DNA from: Variovorax guangxiensis
GTDB taxonomy: Bacteria > Pseudomonadota > Gammaproteobacteria > Burkholderiales > Burkholderiaceae_C
Direction of reading: 5' to 3'
Assembly: GCF_003952165.1 (NCBI RefSeq)
Contig: NZ_RXFT01000010.1
Coordinates: forward strand, 186,001-250,000
DNA length: 64,000 nucleotides
The translations under genes and the position numbers were made by a program. The notes beneath the pieces are model-generated. The model was not told where the DNA came from. It saw nothing but the letters and a program-made list of their open reading frames with translations, and did no database searches. Below are positions 50,828-63,386 of this stretch, piece by piece (positions within the stretch are counted from its first letter, which is position 1; the number at the start of each line of letters is the position of its first letter).

Positions 50828-51524
50828 GCAGGCCCCGCTGGTGTGGGACGCACCCGGCCTGATCGCGGGCGTCGACGAGGCGGGCCGCGGGCCCCTGGCC
50901 GGGCCCGTGGTGGCTGCAGCCGTGATCCTCGACGACATGCGGCCCATCCGCGGTCTCGCGGACTCCAAGACGCTGACCGCGCTGCAGCGCGAACGCCTGC
51001 ACGACCAGATCCTCGCCAAGGCGCTGTGCTGCTCCATCGCGCAGGCTACCGTCGAGGAAATCGACACCCACAACATCCTGCAGGCGACCATGCTGGCGAT
51101 GCGCCGGGCCGTCGAGGGGCTGCGGCTCAAGCCGGTGAAGGTGCTGGTCGACGGCAACCGTCTGCCCACGCTCGACGTGCTGGCCGAGGCCATCGTGAAG
51201 GGCGACGCCCGGGTCAAGGCGATTTCCGCCGCGTCGATCCTGGCGAAGGTGCACCGCGACCGGCTGTGCGAGCAACTGCACGTCGAATTCCCGCACTACG
51301 GCTTTGCGGGCCACAAGGGCTACGGCACGCCGGAGCATCTGGAGGCGCTGCAGCGCCATGGTGCCTGCGTGCATCACCGGAAGTCCTTCAGCCCGGTGGC
51401 GGCGGCGCTCCTCCGCACCGGCGGCGTCCTGAACATGATGCTGCCGGCTGAATCCGATGGGCAGCCGGCGATGGGCATCGGTGCCATCGAGGTCGCGCGG
51501 TCCGAGCTTCGCGCTGCTCCCTGA
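50799..51524 (+). CDS. rnhB: Ribonuclease HII
   Basis: RNase HII (241 residues) cleaves RNA in RNA-DNA hybrids and at single ribonucleotides. The catalytic motif is AGVDEAGRGPLAG with the paired Asp-Glu, followed by LADSKTLT, VLVDGNRLP, ISAASILAKVHRD and HKGYGT. The ATG at 50799 lies inside lpxB (29-base overlap). The lpxA-lpxB-rnhB order is standard. Confidence 0.96.
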   Translation: MRSRKFLKAEQAPLVWDAPGLIAGVDEAGRGPLAGPVVAAAVILDDMRPIRGLADSKTLTALQRERLHDQILAKALCCSIAQATVEEIDTHNILQATMLAMRRAVEGLRLKPVKVLVDGNRLPTLDVLAEAIVKGDARVKAISAASILAKVHRDRLCEQLHVEFPHYGFAGHKGYGTPEHLEALQRHGACVHHRKSFSPVAAALLRTGGVLNMMLPAESDGQPAMGIGAIEVARSELRAAP

Positions 51525-51534
51525 ACCCGGCCCG

Positions 51535-52320
51535 ATGACTTCCGATACCGGCGCCAGCCACATCAGCTCGCGCGACAACCCCCTGCTCAAGGACTTGCGC
51601 AAGCTTGCCCAGGATCCGGGCGCCTATCGCAAGCTGGGCCGCATCTGGCTCGAGGGCGACCATCTGTGCCGGGCGGCGCTGGCGCGGAGCGTGAAGCCCG
51701 CCATTGCCGTGTTCTCGGAGTCGTTCTGGCCGAAAGCGCCGGCGGAGTGGTCGATGGGTGCTATCAAAACCGTAGTTGTCGCGGACAGCCTGCTGCGCGA
51801 CGTCAGCGGCCTCGAGTCGCCAGCGCCGATGGGCTTCGTGCTCGACGTACCGGCCCGCCCCGAATTGCTGCCCGATGCCCCGAGCGTCGTGCTCGACCGT
51901 CTGCAGGACGCCGGCAATGCCGGCTCCATCCTGCGCAGCGCCGCCGCATTCGGCTTCGCGCAGGTGATCGCGCTCAAGGGCACGGCCGCGCTGTGGGCGC
52001 CCAAGGTGCTGCGCGCCGGCATGGGGGCGCATTTCGGCCTGCGGCTGATCGAAGGTGTGGACCCAGATGTGCTCGACAGCCTGAGAGTGCCCCTGGTGGC
52101 GACCAGCTCGCACCGCGGCGACTGGCTGCACAAGGCCGATCTGCCGCATCCCTGCGCCTGGCTTATGGGGCACGAGGGGCAGGGCGTTTCGGCGGCGCTG
52201 GAAGCCCGGGCCTCGCACCATATCCGCATCGCGCAGCCGGGTGGAGAGGAGTCGCTGAACGTGGCCGCGGCCGCCGCGATCTGCCTGCATGCGAGCGGAG
52301 CAGCCCTGCTGGCCGAATAA
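51535..52320 (+). CDS. TrmH/SpoU-family RNA methyltransferase
   Basis: This 261-residue SPOUT methyltransferase acts on rRNA or tRNA 2'-O-ribose; the target nucleotide is unknown. An N-terminal RNA-binding part (ISSRDNPLLKDLRKLAQ) is followed by the knotted domain with motif 1 LDRLQDAGNAGSILRSAAAFG, motif 2 LMGHEGQGVS and motif 3 GGEESLNVAAAAAICL. It starts 10 bp after rnhB and is the last gene of the long run before the carA promoter. Confidence 0.92.
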   Translation: MTSDTGASHISSRDNPLLKDLRKLAQDPGAYRKLGRIWLEGDHLCRAALARSVKPAIAVFSESFWPKAPAEWSMGAIKTVVVADSLLRDVSGLESPAPMGFVLDVPARPELLPDAPSVVLDRLQDAGNAGSILRSAAAFGFAQVIALKGTAALWAPKVLRAGMGAHFGLRLIEGVDPDVLDSLRVPLVATSSHRGDWLHKADLPHPCAWLMGHEGQGVSAALEARASHHIRIAQPGGEESLNVAAAAAICLHASGAALLAE

Positions 52321-52336
52321 CACACCCAGTCCGGGC

Positions 52337-52342
52337 TACAAT
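52337..52342 (+). promoter_or_regulatory. -10 element of the carA promoter
   Basis: TACAAT lies 120 bp before the carA start and 16 bp after the methyltransferase stop; no good -35 is seen. It would give a leader of about 110 nt that contains the stem at 52366-52441. Confidence 0.5.
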
Positions 52343-52365
52343 CGGGGGCTTACTCGCAAATCAGC

Positions 52366-52441
52366 GTCGCCCGGCCGCCTACAACGCCATCTTCCCCTTA
52401 AGCAGCAGTCCCCAGGCTATACGCCTGAGGCTCCGGGCGAC
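52366..52441 (+). promoter_or_regulatory. Structured carA leader
   Basis: GTCGCCCGG (52366-52374) pairs perfectly with CCGGGCGAC (52433-52441) over 9 bp. It encloses a second hairpin CAGGC/GCCTG (52413-52427). The structure ends about 10 nt before the carA ribosome-binding site, a good position to control translation or termination by pyrimidines or arginine. No T-tract is present. The regulatory role is inference. Confidence 0.5.
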
Positions 52442-52462
52442 CGTAACCATCCGGAGAACCCA

Positions 52463-53632
52463 GTGCTTTTGTCTCTCAAGGGAAGTTTCCCGCCCGCCAT
52501 CCTGGCGCTCGCAGACGGCACGGTCTTTCTCGGCAACTCGATCGGAGCCACCGGCTCCACGACCGGTGAAGTGGTGTTCAACACCGCCATGACCGGTTAC
52601 CAGGAAATCCTCACCGACCCGAGCTACTGCCAGCAGATCGTGACGCTCACGTATCCGCACATCGGCAACTACGGCGTCAACGGCGAGGACATCGAAGCCG
52701 ACAAGATCCATGCCGCGGGCCTGATCATCAAGGACCTGCCTCTCGTCGCCTCCAACTTCCGCAAGACCGCCACGCTGACCGAGTACCTCGTGTCGGGCAA
52801 CACCGTGGCCATCGCGAACATCGACACCCGCAAGCTCACCCGCCACCTGCGCACCAACGGCGCCCAGAACGGCTGCATCCTGGGCCTGGCCGCGGGCGAG
52901 ACCGTGACGCAGGCGCTGATCGACAAGGCCATCGCCTCCGCCAAGGCCGCGCCGAGCATGTCGGGCCTCGACCTCGCCAAGGTCGTGTCGGTCAAGCAGA
53001 CCTACGAGTGGACCGAGACCGAGTGGAAGCTGGGCTCGGGCTACGGCGTGCAGATCACGCCGAAGTTCCACGTCGTGGCCTTCGACTACGGCGTCAAGAA
53101 GAACATCCTGCGCATGATCGCCCAGCGCGGTGCGCGCATTACCGTGGTGCCGGCGCAGACGCCCGCGGCCGACGTGCTCAAGTTGAAGCCGGACGGCATC
53201 TTCCTGGCCAACGGCCCTGGCGACCCGGAGCCCTGCGACTACGCCATCAGCGCCGTCAAGGAGCTGATCGAGACCGGCATTCCCACCTTCGGCATCTGCC
53301 TGGGCCACCAGATCATGGCGCTGGCCTCCGGCGCCAAGACCTTCAAGATGAAGTTCGGCCACCACGGCGCGAACCATCCTGTGAAGGACCTCGACAACGG
53401 CCGCGTGAGCATCACCAGCCAGAACCACGGCTTCGCGGTCGACGAGAAGTCGCTGCCGGCCAACCTGCGTCCCACCCACATCAGCCTGTTCGACAACACG
53501 CTGCAGGGCCTGGCTCGCACCGACAAGCCCGCGTTCTGCTTCCAGGGCCACCCCGAAGCCTCGCCTGGCCCGCACGACATCGGCTACCTGTTCGATCGCT
53601 TCATCGCGCTGATGGAGACGACGCGTGGCTGA
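52463..53632 (+). CDS. carA: Carbamoyl-phosphate synthase small subunit
   Basis: CarA (389 residues) is the glutaminase subunit that supplies ammonia to CarB for pyrimidine and arginine synthesis. The N domain (ALADGTVFLGNSIGATG) is followed by a class I glutamine amidotransferase domain with the nucleophile cysteine in FGICLGHQ and the His-Glu pair in GHPEASPGP. The GTG at 52463 follows GGAGA; no ATG is available. The stop overlaps the GTG of the ORF6N gene. Confidence 0.97.
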   Translation: MLLSLKGSFPPAILALADGTVFLGNSIGATGSTTGEVVFNTAMTGYQEILTDPSYCQQIVTLTYPHIGNYGVNGEDIEADKIHAAGLIIKDLPLVASNFRKTATLTEYLVSGNTVAIANIDTRKLTRHLRTNGAQNGCILGLAAGETVTQALIDKAIASAKAAPSMSGLDLAKVVSVKQTYEWTETEWKLGSGYGVQITPKFHVVAFDYGVKKNILRMIAQRGARITVVPAQTPAADVLKLKPDGIFLANGPGDPEPCDYAISAVKELIETGIPTFGICLGHQIMALASGAKTFKMKFGHHGANHPVKDLDNGRVSITSQNHGFAVDEKSLPANLRPTHISLFDNTLQGLARTDKPAFCFQGHPEASPGPHDIGYLFDRFIALMETTRG

Positions 53633-54182
53633 TGCGGCCGCGGCGCTCGACGCCTCGGTCATCGCCGCTTTGCGCGATGCCGAGGAGAAGATCTACGTAT
53701 TGCGTGGCTTGAAAGTCATGCTGGCGCAGGATCTTGCTGCCTTGTACGGTGTCGAAACCCGCGTGCTGATGCAGGCCGTGCGCCGCAACCCCGACCGGTT
53801 CCCGGGCGACTTTGCCTTTTCCCTTTCAAATCAGGATGTTGCAAACTTGAGATCACAAATCGTGATCTCAAATGAGCAAGGCAAAGGGCACGGCGGCGCG
53901 CGCTACGCAACCATGGCCTTCACTGAACAGGGCGTGGCAATGTTGTCGAGCGTGCTGCGCAGCGCGCGGGCCGTGGCAGTCAATATCGAAATCATGCGCA
54001 CCTTCGTGAAGCTGCGAAACATGGCGTCGGAGCACGCGGACCTCAAGCGCAGGCTGAACGCGCTCGAACAGAAATACGACCAGAACTTTCGCGATGTATT
54101 CACCGCGATCCATCAACTGATGGATGAGCCGAAACCCGGCGCCTATAGCGGCCGCGGCATCGGATTCACCAAGGACAACTAA
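53625..54182 (+). CDS. ORF6N-domain protein inserted between carA and carB
   Basis: This 185-residue protein has an N-terminal ORF6N domain (KIYVLRGLKVMLAQDLAALYG ... NPDRFPGDFAFSLS ... LRSQIVISN ... FTEQGVAMLSSVLRS), the DNA-binding-type module known from phage antirepressors and from many free-standing bacterial genes. A C-terminal coiled coil follows (EHADLKRRLNALEQKYDQNF). Its GTG start overlaps the end of carA by 8 bases and its stop is 2 bases before the carB ATG, so it is translated within the car operon. Codon use in the middle is less GC-rich than the neighbours, which hints at later acquisition. The role in this operon is unknown. Confidence 0.88.
   Translation: MADAAAALDASVIAALRDAEEKIYVLRGLKVMLAQDLAALYGVETRVLMQAVRRNPDRFPGDFAFSLSNQDVANLRSQIVISNEQGKGHGGARYATMAFTEQGVAMLSSVLRSARAVAVNIEIMRTFVKLRNMASEHADLKRRLNALEQKYDQNFRDVFTAIHQLMDEPKPGAYSGRGIGFTKDN
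53847..53871. repeat. Perfect 10-bp inverted repeat inside the ORF6N gene
   Basis: TTGAGATCAC and GTGATCTCAA flank a 5-base spacer AAATC, within the codons for NLRSQIVISN. No T-tract follows. It may be a binding site for the encoded protein, or be imposed by the conserved peptide. Confidence 0.7.
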
Positions 54183-54184
54183 AA

Positions 54185-57433
<3,249 letters not shown>

Positions 57434-57447
57434 GCGTCATCGCGATC

Positions 57448-58317
57448 ATGGAAACGCAGCTCGTCGAACTCGGCCTGACCGACTGGAACGCGGCCACGCC
57501 CAACGAGGCGTGGATCGCGGAGCTGGAGGCGGGCAAGGTGCTGTACTTTCCGCGCCTGGGTTTCGAGCTGCTGCCCGAAGAGCGCAGCCTGCTCACGCCC
57601 AGCCTGCTGTCGCCCGATGTGCGCAACATCAGCCTCGACGCCAACGGCAAGCTCAAGGGCGCCGTGGGCGACGAGACGGTACAGCGGACGGCTGCCGCGA
57701 TGGTGGGGCGCTTCAGGGCGCAGGCCACGCAGCTCATCCACGGGTTGCTGCCGCACTACGCGCCGGCGCTGCGGCTGGCGCCGACCAGCTACCGTCCTGC
57801 GCAGGTCGAGACGCGGGTGCAGTCGTGGCGCGCCGACGACCGGCGCCTGCATGTCGATGCATTCCCGTCGCGGCCGAACTACGGCGAGCGCATCCTGCGC
57901 GTCTTCACCAACGTGAATCCCGACGGCGCGCCGCGCGTGTGGCGCGTGGGCGAACCCTTCGAGGACATCGCGAAGCGCTTCCTGCCGCGCGCCAAGCCTT
58001 ACTCGCGCTGGCAGGCCAAGCTGCTGCAGGCGCTGCATGTGACCAAGTCGTTCCGCAGCGAGTACGACCACCTCATGCTGCAGTTGCACGACGGCATGAA
58101 GTCGGACATGGCCTATCAGGAGAACTCGCCGCAGGAAACCGCGAAGTTCCCGCCGGGTTCGGTGTGGGTCTGCTTCTCCGACCAGACTTCGCACGCCGTG
58201 ATGGCGGGCCAGTACATGCTCGAGCAGACCCTCCACCTGGACGCTTCCAAGCAATACAATCCCGCTTCGAGCCCGCTCGCCATCCTGAGCCGGCTGACAG
58301 GACGGACGCTCGTCTGA
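57448..58317 (+). CDS. kdoO: Kdo 3-hydroxylase (Fe(II)/2-oxoglutarate-dependent)
   Basis: This 289-residue protein matches the Kdo-hydroxylase family (KdoO of Burkholderia and Yersinia), which hydroxylates the Kdo sugar of lipopolysaccharide to Ko. The iron-binding H-x-D is in LHVDAFPSRPNYGERILRVF and the distal histidine is probably in SDQTSHAVMAGQ. It lacks a signal peptide, as expected for a cytoplasmic LPS-core enzyme. It starts 15 bp after carB, so this LPS-modifying gene is in the carbamoyl-phosphate transcript. Motif recognition is good; activity is inferred. Confidence 0.85.
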   Translation: METQLVELGLTDWNAATPNEAWIAELEAGKVLYFPRLGFELLPEERSLLTPSLLSPDVRNISLDANGKLKGAVGDETVQRTAAAMVGRFRAQATQLIHGLLPHYAPALRLAPTSYRPAQVETRVQSWRADDRRLHVDAFPSRPNYGERILRVFTNVNPDGAPRVWRVGEPFEDIAKRFLPRAKPYSRWQAKLLQALHVTKSFRSEYDHLMLQLHDGMKSDMAYQENSPQETAKFPPGSVWVCFSDQTSHAVMAGQYMLEQTLHLDASKQYNPASSPLAILSRLTGRTLV

Positions 58318-58334
58318 GCGCAGTCCCCCATCGA

Positions 58335-58369
58335 CCGCCGAACGGCAGCGTTCGGCGGTTTCGCTTTAT
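58335..58369 (+). terminator. Hairpin between kdoO and greA
   Basis: A 10-bp perfect stem (CCGCCGAACG with CGTTCGGCGG, loop GCAG) is followed by TTTCGCTTT, a weak T-tract. It probably terminates the car transcript in part, just ahead of the greA ribosome-binding site. Confidence 0.65.
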
Positions 58370-58381
58370 GGAGAACTAGAT

Positions 58382-58858
58382 ATGGCGACCATCCCCATCA
58401 CCAAGCGCGGCGCGGAGAAGCTGCGCGAAGAACTGCGCCGGCTCAAGTCGGTGGACCGCCCCGCCGTCATCAATGCGATCGCCGAAGCGCGCGCGCAGGG
58501 TGACATCAGCGAAAACGCCGAGTACGAATCCGCCAAGGACCGCCAGGGCTTCATCGAAGGCCGCATCCTGGAGATCGAGGGCAAGCTCTCCGCTTCGCAG
58601 GTGATCGACCCCAGCGAACTCGATGCCGGCGGCAAGGTGGTGTTCGGCTCCACCGTCGAACTCGAGGAAGAAGACAGCGGCGACGCCGTCAAGTACCAGA
58701 TCGTGGGCGAGGACGAGGCCGACCTGAAGCAGGGCCTGATCAACGTGTCCAGCCCGATCGCCCGCGCGCTCATCGGCAAGGAAGAGGGCGACACCGCCGA
58801 GGTGCAGACGCCCGGCGGCCTGAAGCGCTACGAGATCGTGGCGGTCAGCTACCTCTGA
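58382..58858 (+). CDS. greA: Transcription elongation factor GreA
   Basis: GreA (158 residues) rescues backtracked RNA polymerase. The N-terminal coiled coil with the acidic tip (AQGDISENAEYESAKDRQ) and the C-terminal FKBP-like domain (IVGEDEADLKQGLINVSSPIARALIGKEEGD) are clear. GGAGA precedes the ATG. A carB-greA neighbourhood is widespread in Proteobacteria. Confidence 0.98.
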   Translation: MATIPITKRGAEKLREELRRLKSVDRPAVINAIAEARAQGDISENAEYESAKDRQGFIEGRILEIEGKLSASQVIDPSELDAGGKVVFGSTVELEEEDSGDAVKYQIVGEDEADLKQGLINVSSPIARALIGKEEGDTAEVQTPGGLKRYEIVAVSYL

Positions 58859-58869
58859 TCGCCGCGCGC

Positions 58870-59295
58870 ATGAAGGACCTGAAAGACCGTATTGCGCTGA
58901 TGCTGGCTGCCTTCTGGTGGGGCAGCCTGACGACGATCGGCTTTCTCGTCGTGCCGATGCTGTTCGCGAAGCTGGGCAACCCGGCGGTGGCGGGCAATTT
59001 CGCGGCGCAGCTGTTCGAGGCGCAGAGCTGGATCGCCATCGCCTGCGGCGTGATCCTGCTGATCCATTTCCGCTCCAAGGCCGACGAGCGCGTGAGCGGG
59101 CCGGCGATGACGACCATCTTCTTCATCCTGGGTGCGCTGTTGCTGGCGCTGTTGCAGCAGTACGCGGTGGCGCCGCGCATCGTGGCCCGCGAGAACCTCA
59201 AGCTGTGGCACGCCATGGGCACCGGGATGTACTTCGTGCAGTGGCTGTGCGCCGGCGTGGTGCTGTGGCGCATCGGGGGCCGCACGGCAGGCTGA
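58870..59295 (+). CDS. DUF4149-type membrane protein
   Basis: This 141-residue protein has four predicted membrane helices (about 9-31, 50-67, 79-98 and 115-136). It fits the DUF4149 family, often found next to greA and yhbY in Burkholderiales; function unknown. It starts 11 bp after greA and is probably co-transcribed with it. A bidirectional terminator follows. Confidence 0.85.
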   Translation: MKDLKDRIALMLAAFWWGSLTTIGFLVVPMLFAKLGNPAVAGNFAAQLFEAQSWIAIACGVILLIHFRSKADERVSGPAMTTIFFILGALLLALLQQYAVAPRIVARENLKLWHAMGTGMYFVQWLCAGVVLWRIGGRTAG

Positions 59296-59312
59296 AGCGA
59301 TGTCGGAGCAAG

Positions 59313-59346
59313 AAAAAAGGCGGCCCGGGCCGCCCTTTGCTTTTTG
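59313..59346. terminator. Bidirectional terminator
   Basis: GGCGGC-CCGG-GCCGCC forms a stem flanked by six A on the left and by CTTTGCTTTTT on the right. It can therefore end transcripts from both convergent genes (DUF4149 gene and glycosyltransferase-like gene). Confidence 0.85.
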
Positions 59347-59357
59347 CCTGTCGCTTC

Positions 59358-60122
59358 CTACTCTTTCCAGTATTCCGCGACCCAGCGCGCCGGCTTGATG
59401 AACCGGAAGGCGCGGTTGCGGCGGCCAGCCAGCGCGTCGGGCGGGTTGCATTCGCCGTGGAACACCATGATCCGCGCGCCTTCGGGCACGAAGGGCTCTT
59501 CCCAGTAGTTGGTCGGCCAGGTCGGGATGCCGTGGTACTTGAAGCTGGGGCACCAGCCGTCGGGCCAGTAGGACAGCTTGCCCTGCTTGTGGAGCACGTC
59601 CGACAGGTAGGTCTGCTCGTTGCGGTACTCGGCCTGGACCTTGTCCATGTTGGCGCGGAAATAGGCCAGCACGTCGGCATGGGCGCCGAGCTCGAAGCGG
59701 TAGACCGACGAGTTGCCTGTGATGCGCCCGCGTCGCCAGGGACGGTCGTAGTCGTGAATGATCAGGAACTCGCCCGGCTGCTCGAAAAACGCGTCCAGGC
59801 TGCCGACGACCACCACGTCGAGGTCGAGGAAGAGGGCGGGGCCGCGCAGGCCGTGAAGATCTTGCTCGAAGGTGGTGAGCTTCTTCCAGGCGCCATCGCG
59901 CTGGCCCGGAGCCAGGTGCAGGTTGAGCGGGGGGATCGGCAGGCAGGTCACCTCGGGGCGAACACCGTTGCCGTCGTCGGTCAGGCAGACGAACTTGAAG
60001 TCGCCGCCGAGGTTGCGGCGGACCATCGCGTAGAGCCGGTTGACGTATTCGGGGCCGTACTTCGTGCCCCACTTCATGCAGAGGATATGGCGCTGGGCGC
60101 CTTGCGCTGGCGCCAAGTTCAA
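59358..60122 (-). CDS. Glycosyltransferase-like protein with DxD motif
   Basis: This 254-residue soluble protein has a GT-A-like N-terminal strand (HILCMKWGTKYGPEYVNRLYA) and a DxD motif in ALFLDLDVVVVGSLD, as in GT8-type sugar transferases. A C-terminal half rich in aromatics follows (NSSVYRFELG, YWPDGWCPSFKYHG, VFHGECNPPDAL). The donor and acceptor are unknown; LPS or capsule decoration is a guess. The TTG start at 60122 overlaps the yhbY stop as TTGA and has a GGCGGA upstream. An ATG at 60077 would cut into the conserved first strand. Confidence 0.72.
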   Translation of the reverse strand: MNLAPAQGAQRHILCMKWGTKYGPEYVNRLYAMVRRNLGGDFKFVCLTDDGNGVRPEVTCLPIPPLNLHLAPGQRDGAWKKLTTFEQDLHGLRGPALFLDLDVVVVGSLDAFFEQPGEFLIIHDYDRPWRRGRITGNSSVYRFELGAHADVLAYFRANMDKVQAEYRNEQTYLSDVLHKQGKLSYWPDGWCPSFKYHGIPTWPTNYWEEPFVPEGARIMVFHGECNPPDALAGRRNRAFRFIKPARWVAEYWKE

Positions 60123-60598
60123 TCCGCCTGGTTGCGTTTCTTGACCGACAGGGGCCGTTTCGCCTTGGCGCGCTTGATGGTGCCGCCAGGGGTGAGGCGC
60201 TGGTTGCCGAGCACGCGCAGGGTCTTGATTTCAGGGCGCTGGCCGCCGCGCTTGCTGTACTTGACGATCTTCACGTCGCGTGGGCCGGGCATGCGGTCTT
60301 CGTCGACCACGCGCTCCTTCTCGGCCTTGGGGCGCCACAGCACGAGCAGCTTGCCGATGTGCTGGATGGGGGCAGCGTCGAGTTCTTCGGCCAGTTCGCG
60401 CAGCATGGCATCGCGGGCCAGGCGGTCGTCAGAGAAGACTCGGATCTTGATCAGGCCGTGGGCCTTGAGCGCCGCGTCGGCTTCCTTCTTCACGGCAGGG
60501 GTGAGCCCGTCTCCACCGACCATGACGATCGGATCCAGGTGGTGAGCTTCGGCGCGATGCACCTTGCGCTCGGCAGGGGTAAGTTGAATGGCGGGCAT
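60119..60598 (-). CDS. yhbY: YhbY/CRS1-type RNA-binding protein
   Basis: This is a 159-residue protein with a CRM (YhbY) domain (about 1-95: QLTPAERKVHRAEAHHLDPIVMVGGDGLTPAV ... HIGKLLVLWRP) and a basic C-terminal extension not present in the 97-residue E. coli YhbY. The GxxG-type loop lies in VGGDG. Family members bind pre-50S ribosomal particles. It is divergent from rlmE with only 33 bp between their starts, as in many Burkholderiales, and is coupled to the downstream glycosyltransferase-like gene. Confidence 0.92.
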   Translation of the reverse strand: MPAIQLTPAERKVHRAEAHHLDPIVMVGGDGLTPAVKKEADAALKAHGLIKIRVFSDDRLARDAMLRELAEELDAAPIQHIGKLLVLWRPKAEKERVVDEDRMPGPRDVKIVKYSKRGGQRPEIKTLRVLGNQRLTPGGTIKRAKAKRPLSVKKRNQAD

Positions 60599-60631
60599 CC
60601 CCGTATTATCGACCCGTACACGAAGACCCCC

Positions 60632-61300
60632 ATGAGCACCAAAGCCAAAAGCAAGAAAGTCAACAAGGCGTGGCTGCACGACCATATCAACGACCCCTAC
60701 GTGAAGCTCGCCACGAAGGAGGGCTACCGGGCTCGCGCCGCCTACAAGCTCAAGGAGATCGACGAATCCCTCGGCCTGGTCAAGCCGGGCCAGCTGGTGG
60801 TGGACCTCGGCTCCGCTCCGGGCGCATGGAGCCAGTACCTGCGCCGGCGGATGTCGCCGGGCGGGGCTGCGGCCGGTGAACTGAACGGCACCATCGTCTC
60901 GCTCGACCTGCTGCCGATGGAGCCCATCGAGGGCGTGACCTTCCTGCAGGGGGATTTCCGCGAAGACGAGCTGCTGCAGCAACTGCTGGGCGTGCTGGCC
61001 GGGCGCAAGGCCGATCTTGTGGTTTCGGACATGGCGCCCAACCTGTCGGGCATCCATTCGGCCGACGCAGCCCGCGTTTCGCACTTGATCGAGCTCGCCA
61101 TCGACTTCGCCCAGAACCACCTGAAGCCCGAGGGCGCGCTGGTGGCGAAGGTTTTCCATGGCAGCGGCTACGACGAGCTGGTGAAGCTTTTCAAGGCCAA
61201 TTTCCGTGTCGTGAAACCCTTCAAACCCAAGGCGTCGCGGGACAAATCTGCCGAGACCTTCCTGGTCGGGGTAGGACTGAAGGCCGTGGATACGCCTTGA
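60632..61300 (+). CDS. rlmE: 23S rRNA (uridine-2'-O-)-methyltransferase RlmE
   Basis: RlmE/FtsJ (222 residues) methylates U2552 of 23S rRNA in the 50S subunit. It has the N-terminal HINDPYVKLATKEGYRARAAYKL, the SAM site VVDLGSAPGAWSQYL, the catalytic Asp in VSDMAPNLSG and the catalytic Lys in LVAKVFHGSG. The pairing with ftsH just downstream is conserved in Proteobacteria. Confidence 0.97.
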   Translation: MSTKAKSKKVNKAWLHDHINDPYVKLATKEGYRARAAYKLKEIDESLGLVKPGQLVVDLGSAPGAWSQYLRRRMSPGGAAAGELNGTIVSLDLLPMEPIEGVTFLQGDFREDELLQQLLGVLAGRKADLVVSDMAPNLSGIHSADAARVSHLIELAIDFAQNHLKPEGALVAKVFHGSGYDELVKLFKANFRVVKPFKPKASRDKSAETFLVGVGLKAVDTP

Positions 61301-61391
61301 TACCGGCCGGAGCAACAGCCTCGGCGGCACAAACCCACGTCAGGCTATGGCCGCATTAGGGAAATGCCAGCTTTTCGTAGCTTGAAAAGCC

Positions 61392-61397
61392 TAAAAT
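61392..61397 (+). promoter_or_regulatory. -10 element of the ftsH promoter
   Basis: TAAAAT lies 70 bp upstream of the ftsH TTG. The preceding CTTGAAA (61381-61387) resembles a heat-shock -35 element, but no matching CCCCAT-type -10 follows at the right spacing. Confidence 0.4.
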
Positions 61398-61466
61398 GGG
61401 GCGCAATTGCGTACCCACAGCGCGTTTTTTCATTCACCTGTCACGCGCTTTAGCCTGGAGCTTCGT

Positions 61467-63382
<1,916 letters not shown>

Positions 63383-63386
<4 letters not shown>

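Noticed and set aside
53847..53871. Inverted repeat in the ORF6N gene as a terminator
   Set aside because: It is in the middle of a coding region and is followed by AAATGAGC rather than a T-tract.
61381..61405. Heat-shock sigma-32 promoter for ftsH
   Set aside because: CTTGAAA is present but no CCCCAT-like -10 lies 13-15 bases downstream; only a sigma-70-like TAAAAT is seen.
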